Shown: positions 1 to 12,579 of the stretch, one piece after another
How positions within the stretch are numbered: the first letter of the stretch is position 1
How the letters are laid out: each line of letters begins with the position of its first letter
NCBI GenBank assembly: GCA_039545355.1
Contig: BCJJ01000001.1
Span: forward strand, 152,427-216,426
DNA length: 64,000 nt
Origin: Trichosporon coremiiforme
Taxonomy: Eukaryota; Basidiomycota; Tremellomycetes; Trichosporonales; Trichosporonaceae
Direction of reading: 5' to 3'
The notes under the pieces: generated by a model
The model's database searches: none
The model's input: the letters and a program-made list of their open reading frames with translations, nothing else
Told to the model about the DNA's origin: nothing
Position numbers and translations under genes: made by a program

Positions 1-1167
1 CAGCTTCGGAGCTTGATACATGAAAGATTTGGGGCAAGCACAGGCCTCGGTGGCTGAGATCTAGGGCGATAAGGAGGGTGGTGACATGCAGCTTTATTGT
101 GGTGGTGTGGTGGCCAGTATGCACGGTGCGCTCTGCAGNTCCATTTGTCCGAGCTGCCAAGCATTCCTTTCGGCTCTACGCGGAGTTTCTAGGCATAAAG
201 AGTACCGTTGCATGAGTTATGGATCAGAACATGAGCCACGGCGAGGTTGACGATGACGGGACCGTGCGCATCCGTTCGACTTAACCTGTGACCCTAGTTT
301 ACAGTGGCTGTAAGGAGCTGTAAGGAGCTGCCAGCCGTGCTGTGATTCAGTCGCCAGTGGCTGTTGGCGGGTAAAGGAGATGAAGGATGGGAGGTGAAGG
401 GAAACGAGAAAGATGGGAAGAGTTCAGGATGTAAGATGAACGTGGAGGAGAAGACAGAAGTTAACGTGGGAAGGAGGACGAGTGCGAGCTCGCCGTGTGT
501 GCATGATGTGGTCTTGTACCTTCTCAGCCGTCCAGTGATGCACACAGCTGTGCAGTGGTGCGCAAGCGTCCATGCTATGCTGAGTTCATCATTGCATCAT
601 TGAGTATGCTGTACGGTACTCGTCTTTATAGTAGCCACATGATGAACAACAGTGAGAGGTGCCACAAGCGTGCATGCCCACTGAAGGACTGTTTGGGACC
701 AGGGCGAGCGCGGCCCAGTGCTTCCAGAACAGCCACCCGCATGCATGCTGCTCCTCGGCCTTGTTCTAGCACGGGATCGCCGGGGCGACAAAGAGCGACC
801 GATTGTTCGCATCGGCGCGGGACAATAGTCACCGCTGACCGAGTTGCCGTTGCGCTGTCAGAGACCAATCCGTTGTTGGTGATGGGCGCTGTCACCGCCC
901 AACCTGTCTGGCCGTGTTAGGCTGAACCGCTTCACCGCCCACTCACCGATGGTGATCAGCATGCACCATCTTCATCATTCCCCTCGACGTCGCTTCTTGA
1001 CGAGGTGATGACAGCAAGTCAGAGCCGTATATATGCCGTGCTAGCTCCAGAGGATGAAGAACCAGCAGTGCCCTCGTGCACAACCAAAGTTCATTTGCTG
1101 CAGCACCCAAAACCCAACTGACAGAGCCGGCCTCACTTCCACACCTCTACGGAACCCCACGCCCACC
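1..1167. other. Intergenic and upstream region of the first orphan gene
   Basis: I see no convincing gene in this stretch. Several overlapping frames stay open for 60-120 codons but are low in complexity and none shows splice-linked continuation. One ambiguous base (n) lies at position 139. An 11-bp direct repeat (gtaaggagctg) is present near 311-332. A TATA-like run TATATAT is at 1028-1034, about 134 bp before the chosen start of the next gene. Confidence 0.5.
1028..1034 (+). promoter_or_regulatory. TATA-like box
   Basis: The heptamer TATATAT lies upstream of the orphan gene at 1168. If it fixes transcription start about 30-60 bp downstream, the ATG at 1054 would be at or before the mRNA 5' end. 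That favours the ATG at 1168, which has the good context ccaccATG. Confidence 0.4.
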
Positions 1168-1677
1168 ATGCACACCCTCCCTGCCTCTTACCAGAACACC
1201 TCTGTTCTTAATCTTCCTCACGACCACCCTTTTCGTGCCTCCCTTCCTCCTCGCCTCCGCATCACCGCCGACGGCGACATCCTCTCCGCCGTCACCATCA
1301 AGCGCTCCCGCCACCACGTCGCCATCATTGACGGCATGGCTGTTCACTCTCCCACCACTGATCTGACCGATCTGGATGACATTGATCTCCTCCCCTCCTT
1401 GCGCCCCACTTCTGTACTCTCCTCGAGTTCAGTGAACTCCCGCGCCTCCACCAATTCTACGGCCCCCGTTGCCTCCACCTCCGCTACGTCGAACTTCTTC
1501 AGTGGCTCGCACAACCCCGATGCGAGCACGTCCAAGCTCATCCGGACCCTCGGCAGCGATCTCATCCTCAAACTCAACCCCGAGACTGTCAACACCACCT
1601 TCGCTGCCCACTGTCTCTCTCCTCGTGAGGGGTTCAGAGCAATCCTCTCCAAGAAGCTTTGTACCAACAAGGCTTAA
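1168..1677 (+). CDS. Hypothetical Ser/Thr/Ala-rich protein
   Basis: This is an uninterrupted frame of 169 codons ending TAA. I do not recognise the family. The first third, after MHTLPASYQNTSVLNLP, reads like a folded segment with an RSRHHVAIIDGMAVHSP stretch. A short acidic patch (TDLTDLDDIDLLP) and a long Ser/Thr/Ala-rich linker follow. The C-terminal part (SKLIRTLGSDLILKLNPETV) is more ordered. The frame stays open from 1054, but the TATA-like run at 1028 and the ccaccATG context favour starting at 1168. No signal peptide or membrane segment is evident. It could be a lineage-specific regulatory protein; no function is proposed. Confidence 0.5.
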   Translation: MHTLPASYQNTSVLNLPHDHPFRASLPPRLRITADGDILSAVTIKRSRHHVAIIDGMAVHSPTTDLTDLDDIDLLPSLRPTSVLSSSSVNSRASTNSTAPVASTSATSNFFSGSHNPDASTSKLIRTLGSDLILKLNPETVNTTFAAHCLSPREGFRAILSKKLCTNKA

Positions 1678-1926
1678 GCTGCTTCCGAGTCTGTTACGTC
1701 GCATTTATTGTCCCTTAGGCAAGAGTCAGAATAACTGTAAAAGAGCTCGTTAGCATCGCATATACTACAAAGTAACTAATCATAAATGTAACAATATGTG
1801 CGCACCCGCCGTCAAAGATGTAATTCGTCTGTGGCACTTCGCAAAGAGCGGTGCATGTGGACCCCTCTGCTGCCACGTTCCGCTGGAGCTTCTCCGCACG
1901 ATGCAGCGAATGCATGGATCCAGTCA

Positions 1927-3213
1927 TCAAACACTGGAAATACTTGTGGCAACCTTGTTCTTCTGTCGAGGGTTTGCATTGTTCGTGTCCTCCGCGCCTG
2001 AACTGGTTATCGCTTCTCCTTCAGTCACCTGGCTGTAGGGAGGAGGACGAGAGACTGCTTCCTGGCGGAGCACAGCCGACGCCGGCTGGCGACCCAGCAT
2101 GCCGTCATAGTGTGCCAAGTCATATCGCTTCCCCTTTACTTTCTCGTACTCGCGCGGGTTGTGGTTCCACGCCAGCAGCCTGTACAGCTGATGGTCCTTG
2201 ATGCTTAACTCGTAAGCTTTTGCCTCATGGCCACTGACGTACTCTTTGTTGCCGGGCGCCTGGAAACGACCGGTCGGCATGGTGTACTTCCCAACCTCCT
2301 CCTCGCCGTCGTAGCCCTTACAGTTGAGAACGGGTACGAGGAGCTCTTCTAAAAGGCGCTTCATGGTGTGCCAGTGCTCGCCCTTCCGGCGATCTTCGAT
2401 GACACGAAGCATCTGGAAGGGGAAGTCATCCAGCCGGCCGTTGCCGATGAGCATGCAGTACCGTTCGCTGTCGAACAGCCGGTCTACCGACTTCTCGGTC
2501 ACAACCCGAGGATAAGGCCGCCAAACTGCTGGCAATTTGCCCGAGTCCTCGAGCTCGGACAGGTGGGCCAAGTACTGGCTCATGTACTCTGCCTCCCAGT
2601 ATAGCTTGAAGCGAATCTCCTGCCACGCAGTCGCTGCTCTCATGACTTGCGCGTAGTATGTTCGCTCCAAGTTCATCTGCTCCTCAGTCGTGGGCATTCG
2701 ACGCGCCCCTTCGGCGTTGACAAACGGAGCAACGTCCCAGACGGCGTACAGTGCACACGCTAGTGTATACAGCTCTTGATATCCCGATACGAGCGCGCAG
2801 AAGCCAGCACACAGGTTCTCGCGAGAACAGGTCTGCTCCTGGTTTTGCGCGTCTCGCCATCCGAAGCTTGTGAAGTACACAGGCGGTGGACGGAATGATC
2901 GTCGGAAGTCGGCCCAGCCGGTCTTCACTGGCGGGGCAGTCAGGTAACGCACGACCAGGGAGAGGCGTCCATCAGCCCGCACGATGTGGTCCTGAGCTGC
3001 GGTGGAAGAAGGCGGCGGCTTGACAGCGAAATCGTAGCGGCCGGGCCAGTCAGGAAACTTGGTCCACTCCGTTTTGTAGCCGTAGAGCGCCGGCATTGCC
3101 GCGGCGATCACTAGGATGAGGGTACGATGGTGCAATAGTGAGAAAGGAAGACAGGAAGAAGGATGTCGTGGGGTGACAGCCTTCTTGACGTGAGCTTGGT
3201 GGTCCGTGCTCAT
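1927..3213 (-). CDS. Hypothetical protein with a PPPY motif
   Basis: A continuous 428-codon frame runs from an ATG at 3213 to a stop at 1927; a later ATG at 3096 is an alternative start. I do not recognise the family. The N-terminal part has a hydrophobic stretch (TLILVIAAAMPALYGY) that could be a signal anchor if the longer start is used. The central 250 residues look globular and rich in Trp and Tyr, with regions such as FGWRDAQNQEQTC and WEAEYMSQYLAHL. The C-terminus is polar and includes SRPPPYSQ, a PY-type motif of the kind WW domains bind (Rsp5-type ligases in fungi). The frame is open on one strand throughout, which supports a real gene despite the unknown function. Confidence 0.6.
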   Translation of the reverse strand: MSTDHQAHVKKAVTPRHPSSCLPFSLLHHRTLILVIAAAMPALYGYKTEWTKFPDWPGRYDFAVKPPPSSTAAQDHIVRADGRLSLVVRYLTAPPVKTGWADFRRSFRPPPVYFTSFGWRDAQNQEQTCSRENLCAGFCALVSGYQELYTLACALYAVWDVAPFVNAEGARRMPTTEEQMNLERTYYAQVMRAATAWQEIRFKLYWEAEYMSQYLAHLSELEDSGKLPAVWRPYPRVVTEKSVDRLFDSERYCMLIGNGRLDDFPFQMLRVIEDRRKGEHWHTMKRLLEELLVPVLNCKGYDGEEEVGKYTMPTGRFQAPGNKEYVSGHEAKAYELSIKDHQLYRLLAWNHNPREYEKVKGKRYDLAHYDGMLGRQPASAVLRQEAVSRPPPYSQVTEGEAITSSGAEDTNNANPRQKNKVATSISSV

Positions 3214-3460
3214 CTGCGAGACATCTTCGGATCCGTAGTCAGCGCAAGCTTCTGAGCGGGGTGAGTGTGGCACCGTAGCGCTTATAATCGCAGAATTCCT
3301 GTAATTTCCTGGACTATCTCGCGCTAGAACTATCTCTCGTGCGCCCGCTGTTTATTGCATGCTCCCTGTGTTGATCACATCGTCATGACGATGCCATCTC
3401 GCGTTGTCTCCATTCTACTCTTTACTTCTCGCTTCTCACTCGACACACTCCCTCGCCGCC

Positions 3461-4089
3461 ATGTTCCTCTTCACCTCGCTCTGCGCCTGGGCTCGCACCG
3501 TCTGGACCCGCTTGAACGGCCGCCCCACTCACCCCGGCAGCCTCTACCTACGCTCGAACATCGTCGACTGGCGGTCGCGCATCCGCAATGCCGGTGAGTC
3601 ACCGCTGAGTGGCAAAGCTGACGGAAAAGATCTCTCACATCATTGTCTGCACTGCAATCCACTTCCTTATTCGCCTATTCTTGCCGCATGACGGAGCGTG
3701 AGTCACTTTTCCGTCATATCACTCCTCTCCAGATGCCCTTCTTCCTCTCCCGCTGCTCCAAAGCATCAACCCCAGTTACATGGCCCATTGCTGACAGAAC
3801 CCAGCACCTTCCCTTTCACTATCCTCTAGGTCTTCGGCATGTACAAGATTGCAATGCTGCTCCGTGACCAGTACGCGTGGTGCGAACTGAACTGCATTCC
3901 CGCTGAGTGCCTCGTCAACTTCATCCTGGGCTTTCCCCCTGTCGAGGCGACGTAAGTAGCTTACAAGGTGGCGCTGACAGCAGGCTCGTCGAGGAGGGCA
4001 TCGAGGAGAAGACCGAGACGGCCGCCGAGCCTGAAGTCCATTGCCCTTCGTGTCGATGCCCCTGGTTGGAAGGGCTGTCAGGCCAGTAG
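3461..4089 (+). CDS. Small multi-exon hypothetical protein, joints unresolved
   Basis: Several protein-like blocks separated by intron signals lie in this interval. Exon 1 starts at ATG 3461 (MFLFTSLCAWARTVWTRL) and has a GTGAGT donor at 3594. A hydrophobic block (IIVCTAIHFLIRLFLPHDG) lies near 3640-3697 before a second GTGAGT. A third exon from 3830 encodes FGMYKIAMLLRDQYAWCELN and NFILGFPPVEAT. A clean 32-nt intron (3952-3983, with GCTGACAGCAG) then leads to a Cys-containing C-terminus (VHCPSCRCPW). The last intron joins in frame. The phase of the first joint does not fit the hydrophobic block, so a base error, frameshift or unconventional splice is possible. It looks like a small membrane protein; the family is unknown. 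Confidence 0.4.
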
Positions 4090-4872
4090 ACCACCGCAGC
4101 CCGCCTGTTGCGTGAATACCTAAACGAGCTCACCGACCCAACCTACATTCTTTCCATTTCTTAGATAGTGGCCACAGTGATGCGATATGGAACAACATGC
4201 GCAAGTGATACAGTGTATGATGATACATGCTCGATGGGTCTATCTATGATGCGAGTAAAGTAACTGAGTTATCCCAAAAGCCTGATTCTGTGATGGTAGG
4301 TGGTGCTGCTGCAGACTGGGTGTTACGCCACGCGGCTGAGGTGTGTGGTGTTGGTGGAGGTGTGACCTGTGCCTGAAGCTCGGGTTCGAGAGCAGGCTGA
4401 GGCGTCGGATACCCCGCCCGAACGAGTTTAACGCGCTCACGTAGCCGCAGCTGATGCTGTCGGACCCGCGGCGCCCTGGCGATTCGCCGACGAAGTATGA
4501 TGTCGGCGCACTCGCGCCTCGCGCACGGATGCCGCTGCCGATACCGGCAAGGCCGCCGCTGGTTTGCTCCGGCGACAGAGGCGGAAGCGGCCGAACCAGG
4601 GGACGGTCGCTGTGCCGCCGCGGCACCGAGGCCGCCGGCATCAGGCACTCAGTCGGGCGAACAGAGTAGTCGGCAGGTGCGGGCCGCCCGCTCGAGGGCG
4701 AGATCGACCTCGTAGGTGTGAGGGGGAAGGGAACGGGGATAGGTTTGCGGAGGGCCTGGTATTGTGGTGTAGGTGGGTGTTGCGGCCGTGGAGGAGGTTG
4801 GGGTTGGGGTAGAGGCTGTGCCGGGAGCTTGGGTAGAGAGTGTGGACGTTGGGGTTGGGTGGTTGCGATTCT
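4090..4872. other. Intergenic region between two 3' ends
   Basis: This lies between the 3' end of the small plus-strand gene and the 3' end of TAO3. The open frames are G+C-rich shadows without splice support. I see nothing else in it. Confidence 0.5.
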
Positions 4873-7800
4873 CTAGATCGCGTTGAGGGCGTCGCGCGGG
4901 CTAGGCGTGCGCGTGCGATCGTCCTCCCACAGCCGGATCAGGCTGTTCGCGCCGTTCGGCGGGTGCTCGTCGAGCCAGAACTGCTCCGCACTCGGATTCA
5001 GATCAAACTCGCTCTCGCTCGAGAAGCTGGGGTTGTGCGGCGCATGGCCGGTCACATTGAGGCTGTCGTTGGCGCGGTCGCCCATGCGCGATCCGGCCCG
5101 GGACGACGAGTACGCATTGTACCCGCCGACTACGGGCGCACTGGACGCCGCGGCGGGTCCCTCGCCAGGCACGGTATAGTACCCGTCCGAGACGGCTGTG
5201 GCGAAACTCTCGGTCGAGTGCGCCGCCGCGGTCGCCTTGTACGCCGAGTCCTGTAGATGCGCCGTCGGCGAGCGCGCGCCCCGGGTCATTATCGCGCGCA
5301 CCCGAGGGTCCTGGATAGGCATCGCTAAAGACTCAGAGGACGAGGCGCGGCCAAAGCTGCCGAAGTTCTTGCGCCGCGTTTGCAGAGGTGACGTCGCGCC
5401 GTTTGTCGGCTGGTCGAGGCTATCGTCGAAGAAGAGATTCAGGCTGTGCAGTGCGCCAACGAGGTCGCCCATGGAAGCATTGTCGGGCATGGACACCGGC
5501 GGGCTCGGCAGCTCGATGAGGCTGCCGTTCGACGGCCAGGCGTCCGAATTCGAAGCATTGACGCTCTTCATGTGGCTCTTGCTGTCGACGTTCGGATTGC
5601 TGCCGTTCTTGCCGTTCGCCAGGTCCGAGAACTGCAACACCGAGAAGTGGGCAGACGCAGCGCGACTCTCGACAGCGCAGGTGTTGAAGACAGCCTGAAC
5701 GTTCGAGCGGGTCACCTCGGACCGTTCGCTGGCATTCGGGACAGACCAGCCTGAGGACTCGATAGATCCGAAGATAGGGTTGGTTGTGTCCGGACCCGAT
5801 GGGTCGATGTTGTTGAACGGCGGGAGGTCGAGCACCTCGAGAGCACTGGACACGTGCTTCGTAGAGACCAGGCGGAGTAGGGGCCGGCTGAGCTCACGCG
5901 CATGAGGCGAGAGGGCGGGACCAGCTTCGGGGTACGCCAGGACGAGCTTGAGAATCTGCAAGCTCTTCTCCCTCATCCAGTCGTTGTGGTTGAGGGTGAA
6001 GCCAAGCAAGATCGTGACAAGCTCAAGAGGCTGCGACTTCAGGAAGTCACGCAACAACTGCGCCGCTTGACGGATGAAGTCGTCCTTGGCGCGGAAGCGG
6101 TTGCGGGCGAACGAAGTCAAGAGACGGGCGAGACTTGCGTTGCCGCGGCGCTCAGCAATGTCCGCAAGGTCGGTTGCCATGCCCGCCAGTTCCTCGTTCG
6201 GCTCACCGAGGTCGGTGGAGTGCAGCATCCAGGGCAGCGCCGCAGCGAAGCCGTGGAGCAGGCGGCCGTCTTCCTCGTCAATGAGCTCCGAAGACGGGAC
6301 ACTGGTGAGTCGGCGCAGCACGTCAAAGGTCATCATGTCTGTCGTAGACGAGCGGAGACCCATGAGCAGGAGTGACTGCAAGTGAGGTGGAGGTCCGGTG
6401 AGATCCGAGGGGCGGAACGACACGAGGTGCGACACGACCGCGGGGTCAGCTAGGTTCGCCTTGTCGAGGATGTGCGACAGGAGGTCGACGACTTCGTTGA
6501 ACTCTGCCTCGTACGGTGTCGTTAGACACGCAACGGCGCACCAGAAGATCTGAGGGAAGTTGCGCATCTCCTCCTCCGACTTGGAGCGCACAATGCAGGC
6601 GAATGTCCGCAGGAGCTCATTGTTGAAAGCCTGGATCTCCGGGGACGAGCTCGCAATCGTACTGGACAGGCGCGCGAGGATATCGGACACCATGCGGGGC
6701 GGAATGTCGAGTGCAAGAACACGGAACACCTGGAATGAGCGGCACGCGAGATGTCGGATCGTGCATGATGTCGCCCAGTTCAGAGCGAGCGTTCCCCACT
6801 GCTTGCGAAGCATGGGTTGCAGCTGCTGGAATATGCCGAGGATCTTGAACAGCAGCGTCGACATCGGCGTCGGGGCGTGCGCAAATGTCTGCGAGCTGCC
6901 GGCATCGTCGTACGACCAGAACAGGTCGGCCTTGTGGCGAGACAGCTTGTTCGTCATCATCTCGGCCGCGTTCCAGATCTCGGCACGCTCCGCTGGAGAC
7001 AGATTCTGGATGCTCGTGTGGTCGCTGATCCAGGCGCGGAGGACCTGGAAGAGCACCGCTTGCGCCGACTCGCGCATCGACGTGTTCGGGTCGTCACAGT
7101 GGATAAAGGCGACGTGCAACAGAATTGGCAGCCGAGCGCGAAGGGAAGGGTCACTCAGTCGGTGAGGGAGTAGCTCGCCCGCGAACAGCAACGCCATCTG
7201 TCCCTGTGAGAGCGGTTTGGTTCGCAGAGTGCTGGTGAAAAGAGCGTCCAAGTTGGCCAGAGACGTGTTAGGGCTCTCAGGCACATCCGTCTGGGCAGCG
7301 GACGCCATGTCGGACGGGTGGACAAAGCTGCAGATCTCCTCAAAGATGACGTCTCCGACCGGCGAGTTGGCGAGAGCAGCGATAATCTGCTGCGCGTGCT
7401 GCACAAAATCAGGGCTGCCGCGTTTCGCACCCTGCTCGAAGAGGAACTTGATGAGCGCCCTCGTGTTGCGCGATTGACCCGTGCCGGCGAAGCTGAGCAA
7501 AATCTCGCGCACATCGTCCAGGTGGTCAGCGCTAAACCGCACCACGAGGTACATGATGTTCAGGAGCGACTGGTGCTCGAGGGCGATCTCCTCAGGTCCA
7601 AGCTCCGAAGTGTCAGCTTCGAGCTCAAGAACCTTCAGGAACGGCGGGAGTATGCTGAGGGTGGCCAGTCGGCGGGGTGCTTCAAGCTGTCCGAGGCGCT
7701 TGGTGCACTCAGTGAGGAAAGGGAACGCCAGCTGCGGATATAAGTCGGCGAGCTTGGTGGCCATCTCGAGCTGGGCGCTGCGGTACACGTTCGGCGCGGC

Positions 7801-10800
7801 ACTGCCGACCAGAGGTAGGAGTCCAGACACAGACAGCTGATCGGCGGGATCATCGAACAGCCAGACCGCAAGCTGGAATGCACGCTGGCGCACAGCCGCC
7901 ACGGGGTGGCCGAGCTTCGACAGGGACAGACACGCGCGTTGGGCTGGCGGCAGCTTGATGGTTCCGTCGCTGATGACGTCCGCGAGGATACCGAAGAAGC
8001 TGGCATCCAGCGAGAAGTGCTCGCCCTCGCCGAAGGACTGATGCAGAACCTCGTCCGAGAGTCGCGGGATGTCCCAGTTGTACTTGATCAGGGCGGAGAG
8101 AGCCTTGCGGGCCGTGTCGTGATTCGAGCTCTGCGAGGTTTGGAACATGCCTCGGATCCAGCGGAGCACCATAAGTGGGTCGACGATGTGGTCTGTCTGC
8201 GACGGGACCGTCTCCGGCGCACTGATCAGCCGTCCCAGACAAAGGCTGGCCATCGCCTCCGCAGAGGCGGCAGAGAGTAGCTTCATTTTTGACTGCAGCA
8301 GGTCGACGTAGTGAGCCTTGTCGTCTCCGCGGTACGAGTCCGCAGCCTGCTGGAGTGTGTGCGACACGCGTGCCTTGGCGATATCAGGACGGCGTCCTAC
8401 GTTGCACCAGTCGTAACAGAGTTTAAAGATGCCGGCACGAGTGTCCGGGCTGAAGAATCGGTCGCTGCCACCGAGCTGACCGAGCGCAGTCGACAGGTTG
8501 TCTACGACAATGCAGAAGTAGCGGCGCAGGCTCTGCAAGTCGTGGTCCACCTGAACCAGGGGCTCGGCGAGAAGGTTGAAGGTGATCTTTACGAAGCCGA
8601 TGAGATTGGACAGATTCGCGAGGTGGTTCGGGGAGCGGCCGTCGATGATAAGCGGCGACACGAGGCGGAACACATGGGCTGCAGCGGTCCACTGTACGCC
8701 TGATAAGGAGGGGCGGCGCATGGTAGGGCTCTCCCTCACTTGCCCCCTAGGCTCGTTGCGAGAACCGTTCTGATCGTAAAGTCTACGAACGTGGTAGAGT
8801 AAGGCTTCTGAGAGCTGGCTGAGCGCCGGCAGCCGAATAGAGCCCAGCGAGTACACCGCAGCGTCCTGAAACCGCTTGTCCTCTGATTCCATGACTCGGA
8901 CGAGGAACGGGAAAATCGCTGGCGAGATGACGACCTCAGGCGACATCGTGGCGTCCAGCTTGCGGGGAGTGGGCAGCGACTTAGACGGGTCAACAACAGC
9001 ACAGAGCACTGAGAAGTATAGACGCCACTGGTCGGCCAAGATAGCAGGGTCAGATGTCGTGCGATTCACAGCGGAAGGGTTGGTGTGCAGTCGAGGGTTA
9101 CGAGAGTTCGCGACAGAGCTGAGGTGGGAGATGTTGCGTACCACTGTGTTCGCAAGCACGGAACGCAGTTCGATGACACTGTTCGGGAGGTTGTCGTACA
9201 CCTTGCCGATGAACGCGGGCAGGATGACCGCCCAAAGTGCCGCGTCCTTACTCTGCTGGCTCTCGGCGATGTGCTGGATCAGCTTCGGCACACGGATAGC
9301 AGCGAGGCGTGCTCTGTCCTGCTCTGTGAAGGCGGCCAGCTTCGACAAAGCAATGTAGTCAGACTCCTCCACCGTACCTTCGTACATCTGCAGAACACAA
9401 GAGATAGGCGGTTTCTCGAGCATGACTCTGCTGTACCGGAACGGCTCAGACGGCCCTCGGGCTTCGCCCGTGAAGTCGCGGGCAGCCGCGAAGACGGGAA
9501 GAGCGAGCTGCCTGAGGTTCTGGCTGGAAGAGCACAACAAGAACAGACCAGCACCATCGACCTTGTTGACGTACTCGGCGTCGAAAGGTGCCGGGTTCTC
9601 CGTTGATCGCTGGTGCGTCGCAAGCGTCTCGAGTACGTCGACCCACACCTTCACCACACGGACAAGCTGAGACTCGAGCAGACGTGTGCCGATAAAGTGG
9701 TCACGGAAGACGTGCCTCGTGTCGAAAATGAACTGGCGGTATCGATCCACTAACGACCGCCCGATCTCCGGGTCCTGCGCCACCCTCCGCATGGTACGGG
9801 ACGCGACATCGCACACCATGGGGTCAGCGGAGAACGTCGCTCGGCACAGGATGTTGATAATGTTGTCATTACTGCTGGTCACGCTTGAGGTTGGCAGCAG
9901 GAATGGCAGCGTCTCCAGCACGGCAGCGAGTAGGCGGAACGTCGACTCATTCTGCTTCGGGTACCCAACATGCACGTCGCCATGTTTGCGGGTGACCTGT
10001 TCACCTGATCCCTCCCAGCCGGCGCTAGAGGCATGCGCCGCGATGGTGACCGTATCACCAGACAAGGGCACATTGCCGACCGTCCGATCGCAGCTGAGAA
10101 GCACATTGATGATCATGGGCCCGCAGCGCTTCAGGAACTCGTCCGCCTCGGGGATATTGTGAATCGACTCGGGCAGGTTGGGGCAGTCGATAGCGCCAAA
10201 GTCGAAAGTCATGAAGTCAGCGCTCTTAGGCAGACTGACGGGGTTGTTCGCCGCTAGACACTCGAGGGTCTTAGTGGCTGCCTGCACAGCGACATAAGCG
10301 CGCTCCGGGAACATGACTTCTCCGGCGGAGCCGTCGGCAGCTCGCGGCGGGACACAGTCCAGAAGGAACTCTGCAACGAGCTCCTGGCCAAAGTCAAACT
10401 GCCGCGCCATAACATAGTGGAGAATCGCGATGAAGGGGTCAAGAGGCAGGTCGGTCGGAAGGAGCTGGCCAGTGTTCACGGGGAAGTGGTTTCGCAAGAG
10501 ACCTTCGAGTCGTCGTCTCGTTGAGGTAGAGCTCTCCGGACACCGGTTCAGGTACACCCAGAGCAGTCGCACGAAGGCGTTCATGCCGACCGCTCGACTC
10601 GTCCTGTCCTTTGTCTTGGAGGAGATGGAGTCGATGCATGCCTGCCAGTGCTCCATGAACACTTCACGAGGAGACACACTGAGCGCAACCACGACCAGCG
10701 GGAACGCTACGTTCCAGTAACGAGGCTTTGACGCCATGACCATCGCTCGCTGCAAGATCGTCGCCACCGCCTTGGACCACTGGGGATGGTTGACCTCAGC

Positions 10801-12579
10801 TGTGGCGCTCTCAATGACGGTGTGCAGCAGATGAGTGAACGTCTCTGCGAATGCACTCTTTAGCGAATTCCCGTGAGCATTCACAAAGAACGCAGACAGG
10901 GTTTGCAGGAATTCGGAGGCCATCTCCAGGTTATCGTCGGGGTAGACCTTCAGCTTCAGGTGGCGCGCACCCTTCAGGATATGCTCTACCCGGGCGTCGA
11001 GGTCCTTCGGCGCCGCCGCATTCAGTGTCCCGATCTCGTGCGTAAACCGCCCGCTGACCGTGAGGAAGCGGCTGTTGGATAGCTCACCAAGGAAGCCCAC
11101 CAGCAGATTCGAGAGGTCCTTCCTAATGTAGTCGTCCGGCCGCTCAGACTTGAAGAGGTTGAACGCCGCGTTCTCGAGGTTGAGAGCGACATCTTCCCCG
11201 AGATCTTGCGGCGGGACAGACTGGACGATACCGAACAAAGCGCGGTAGTACATGTACTTCGCCGCAGACGTCTTGCGGCTGTTGAGGATGTAGGCTGCCT
11301 CGTCCGGTCGCAGCTGGACCATCGACTGCTTGAGTTGGTTCCTAACCTCCGCGGCAATCATTGGTTCGCACTGCACACGACACCATGAGCTCAGAACGTC
11401 AAGCACCCGCCGAGCGTGTCGCCGCGAGCAGTTGGCCAGTTGGTTCAGGGTGTCGTCAAACGTATAATCCACGCCTTGCTCCAGGATCGACGCGAGAGAC
11501 ACTTGCGAGTTCTGCAGTTAGTTGCCAACGTCGTTCCCAAAGCTCACCAATGGCTTAGAAGTGACCTTCTTCATCTTCTTTTCAGCCAGTTCCCTGAAGG
11601 AGTGGAAGACGACCTTTAAAGCCTCCTCAGCCGGAGTCTTGCCGAAAGACTCAAACGCCTCCACCATGTGGATCCCGCTGATGCTGTTCTTCTTGCCAAA
11701 GCTTCCAAGTCCGCTGGTGTCACTGCCCTGCCTTCCTGGCCGTGACGGGGCCGAGCGATAAGGACCTGACGGCATCGCTGGCATCGGGTAGTCCTCCGCT
11801 CGGAAGTTCGACGAGCCGCCTGACGTATTCGATCGTCCTCCGTATGATCGATGTGAAGAGCCTAGCGTTGCCACGGACTGCTTGCGCTCGTTGTAGTGCA
11901 CTGAAGGTGCCACCGTCGAGTGCTGAGACACATGCGACTGGGAAAGCTTTGTGCGTTCGCGCGGCCGAGTCGAGACAGACGACGCCCCCGATGGCGGTGA
12001 CGAGGGTGTGTCGAAGCGGGAGAAAGGGTTGCGTAACGCAGGGTAGCCTGGTTGACCTTGTTGTGCATAAGACTGCGACGAAGGCATGGGCGGCACAGCC
12101 GGCATCGACTGTTTGTCCTGTGACTTGAACACATTCTTCAGCGAGGCAAATGAGCCCTTCCGCGCGCTGAGCAGGCTCGGACCTGATCCCGACCCGTGAG
12201 GGCCATGAGCAAGCAGCGATGACGACGAGCCGTTCGAAAACTTGCCGAGCCGTGCGACGGGCGGCGGATCAAGGCCCAAGTCGTGCGAGGACGCCGACTG
12301 CCCCAGGCCGCTTGCGCCTTTGGATGTACCTGGACGTGGTAAGGAACCGAAGAAGCGTGTGCTACTGGGTGGGTCGAACGACATGGCAGATTCGGACCGT
12401 TGCGGCGATGGGGCATACACATCTGGCTCCGGTGAGCTGTTAGCTGTGCCCGTGCCGAACGCTGAACGGCCAAAGGAAGGAAGGGTGAGGTCATCGTCAT
12501 CGTCGAAGTCTGCTCTGGTCAGCCAACGGTCGAAGTCCGGAGAACATTACGCACCTGGAATTACGATCGCCTCGGTCAT
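4873..12579 (-). CDS. TAO3: TAO3/Mor2/Furry-family cell morphogenesis scaffold
   Basis: This giant HEAT/ARM-like scaffold belongs to the Furry/Mor2/Tao3 family, which in fungi acts with the Cbk1-Mob2 NDR kinase (RAM pathway) in polarised growth, cytokinesis and septation. Three exons join cleanly. Exon 1 (12579-12555) encodes MTEAIVIP. A 42-nt intron (12554-12513) follows. Exon 2 (12512-11548) starts ADFDDDDDLTLPSFG. A 36-nt intron (11547-11512, ending CTAACTGCAG) follows. Exon 3 (11511-4873) is uninterrupted. The total is 2542 residues, in the range of fungal homologues. Residues 1 to about 280 are disordered and Ser-rich. Recognisable N-terminal family sequence begins around FHSFRELAEKKMKK and continues with VDYTFDDTLNQLANCSRRHA. 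Helical repeats occupy most of the protein, and the last 300 residues are low in complexity. The family call rests on recognised N-terminal motifs and architecture. Confidence 0.88.

Noticed and set aside
12425..12445. Intron acceptor at cacagctaacag in the TAO3 5' region
   Set aside because: Reading straight through keeps a protein-like frame (GTGTANSSPEPDVYAPSP), and the upstream 42-nt intron already closes the model in frame.
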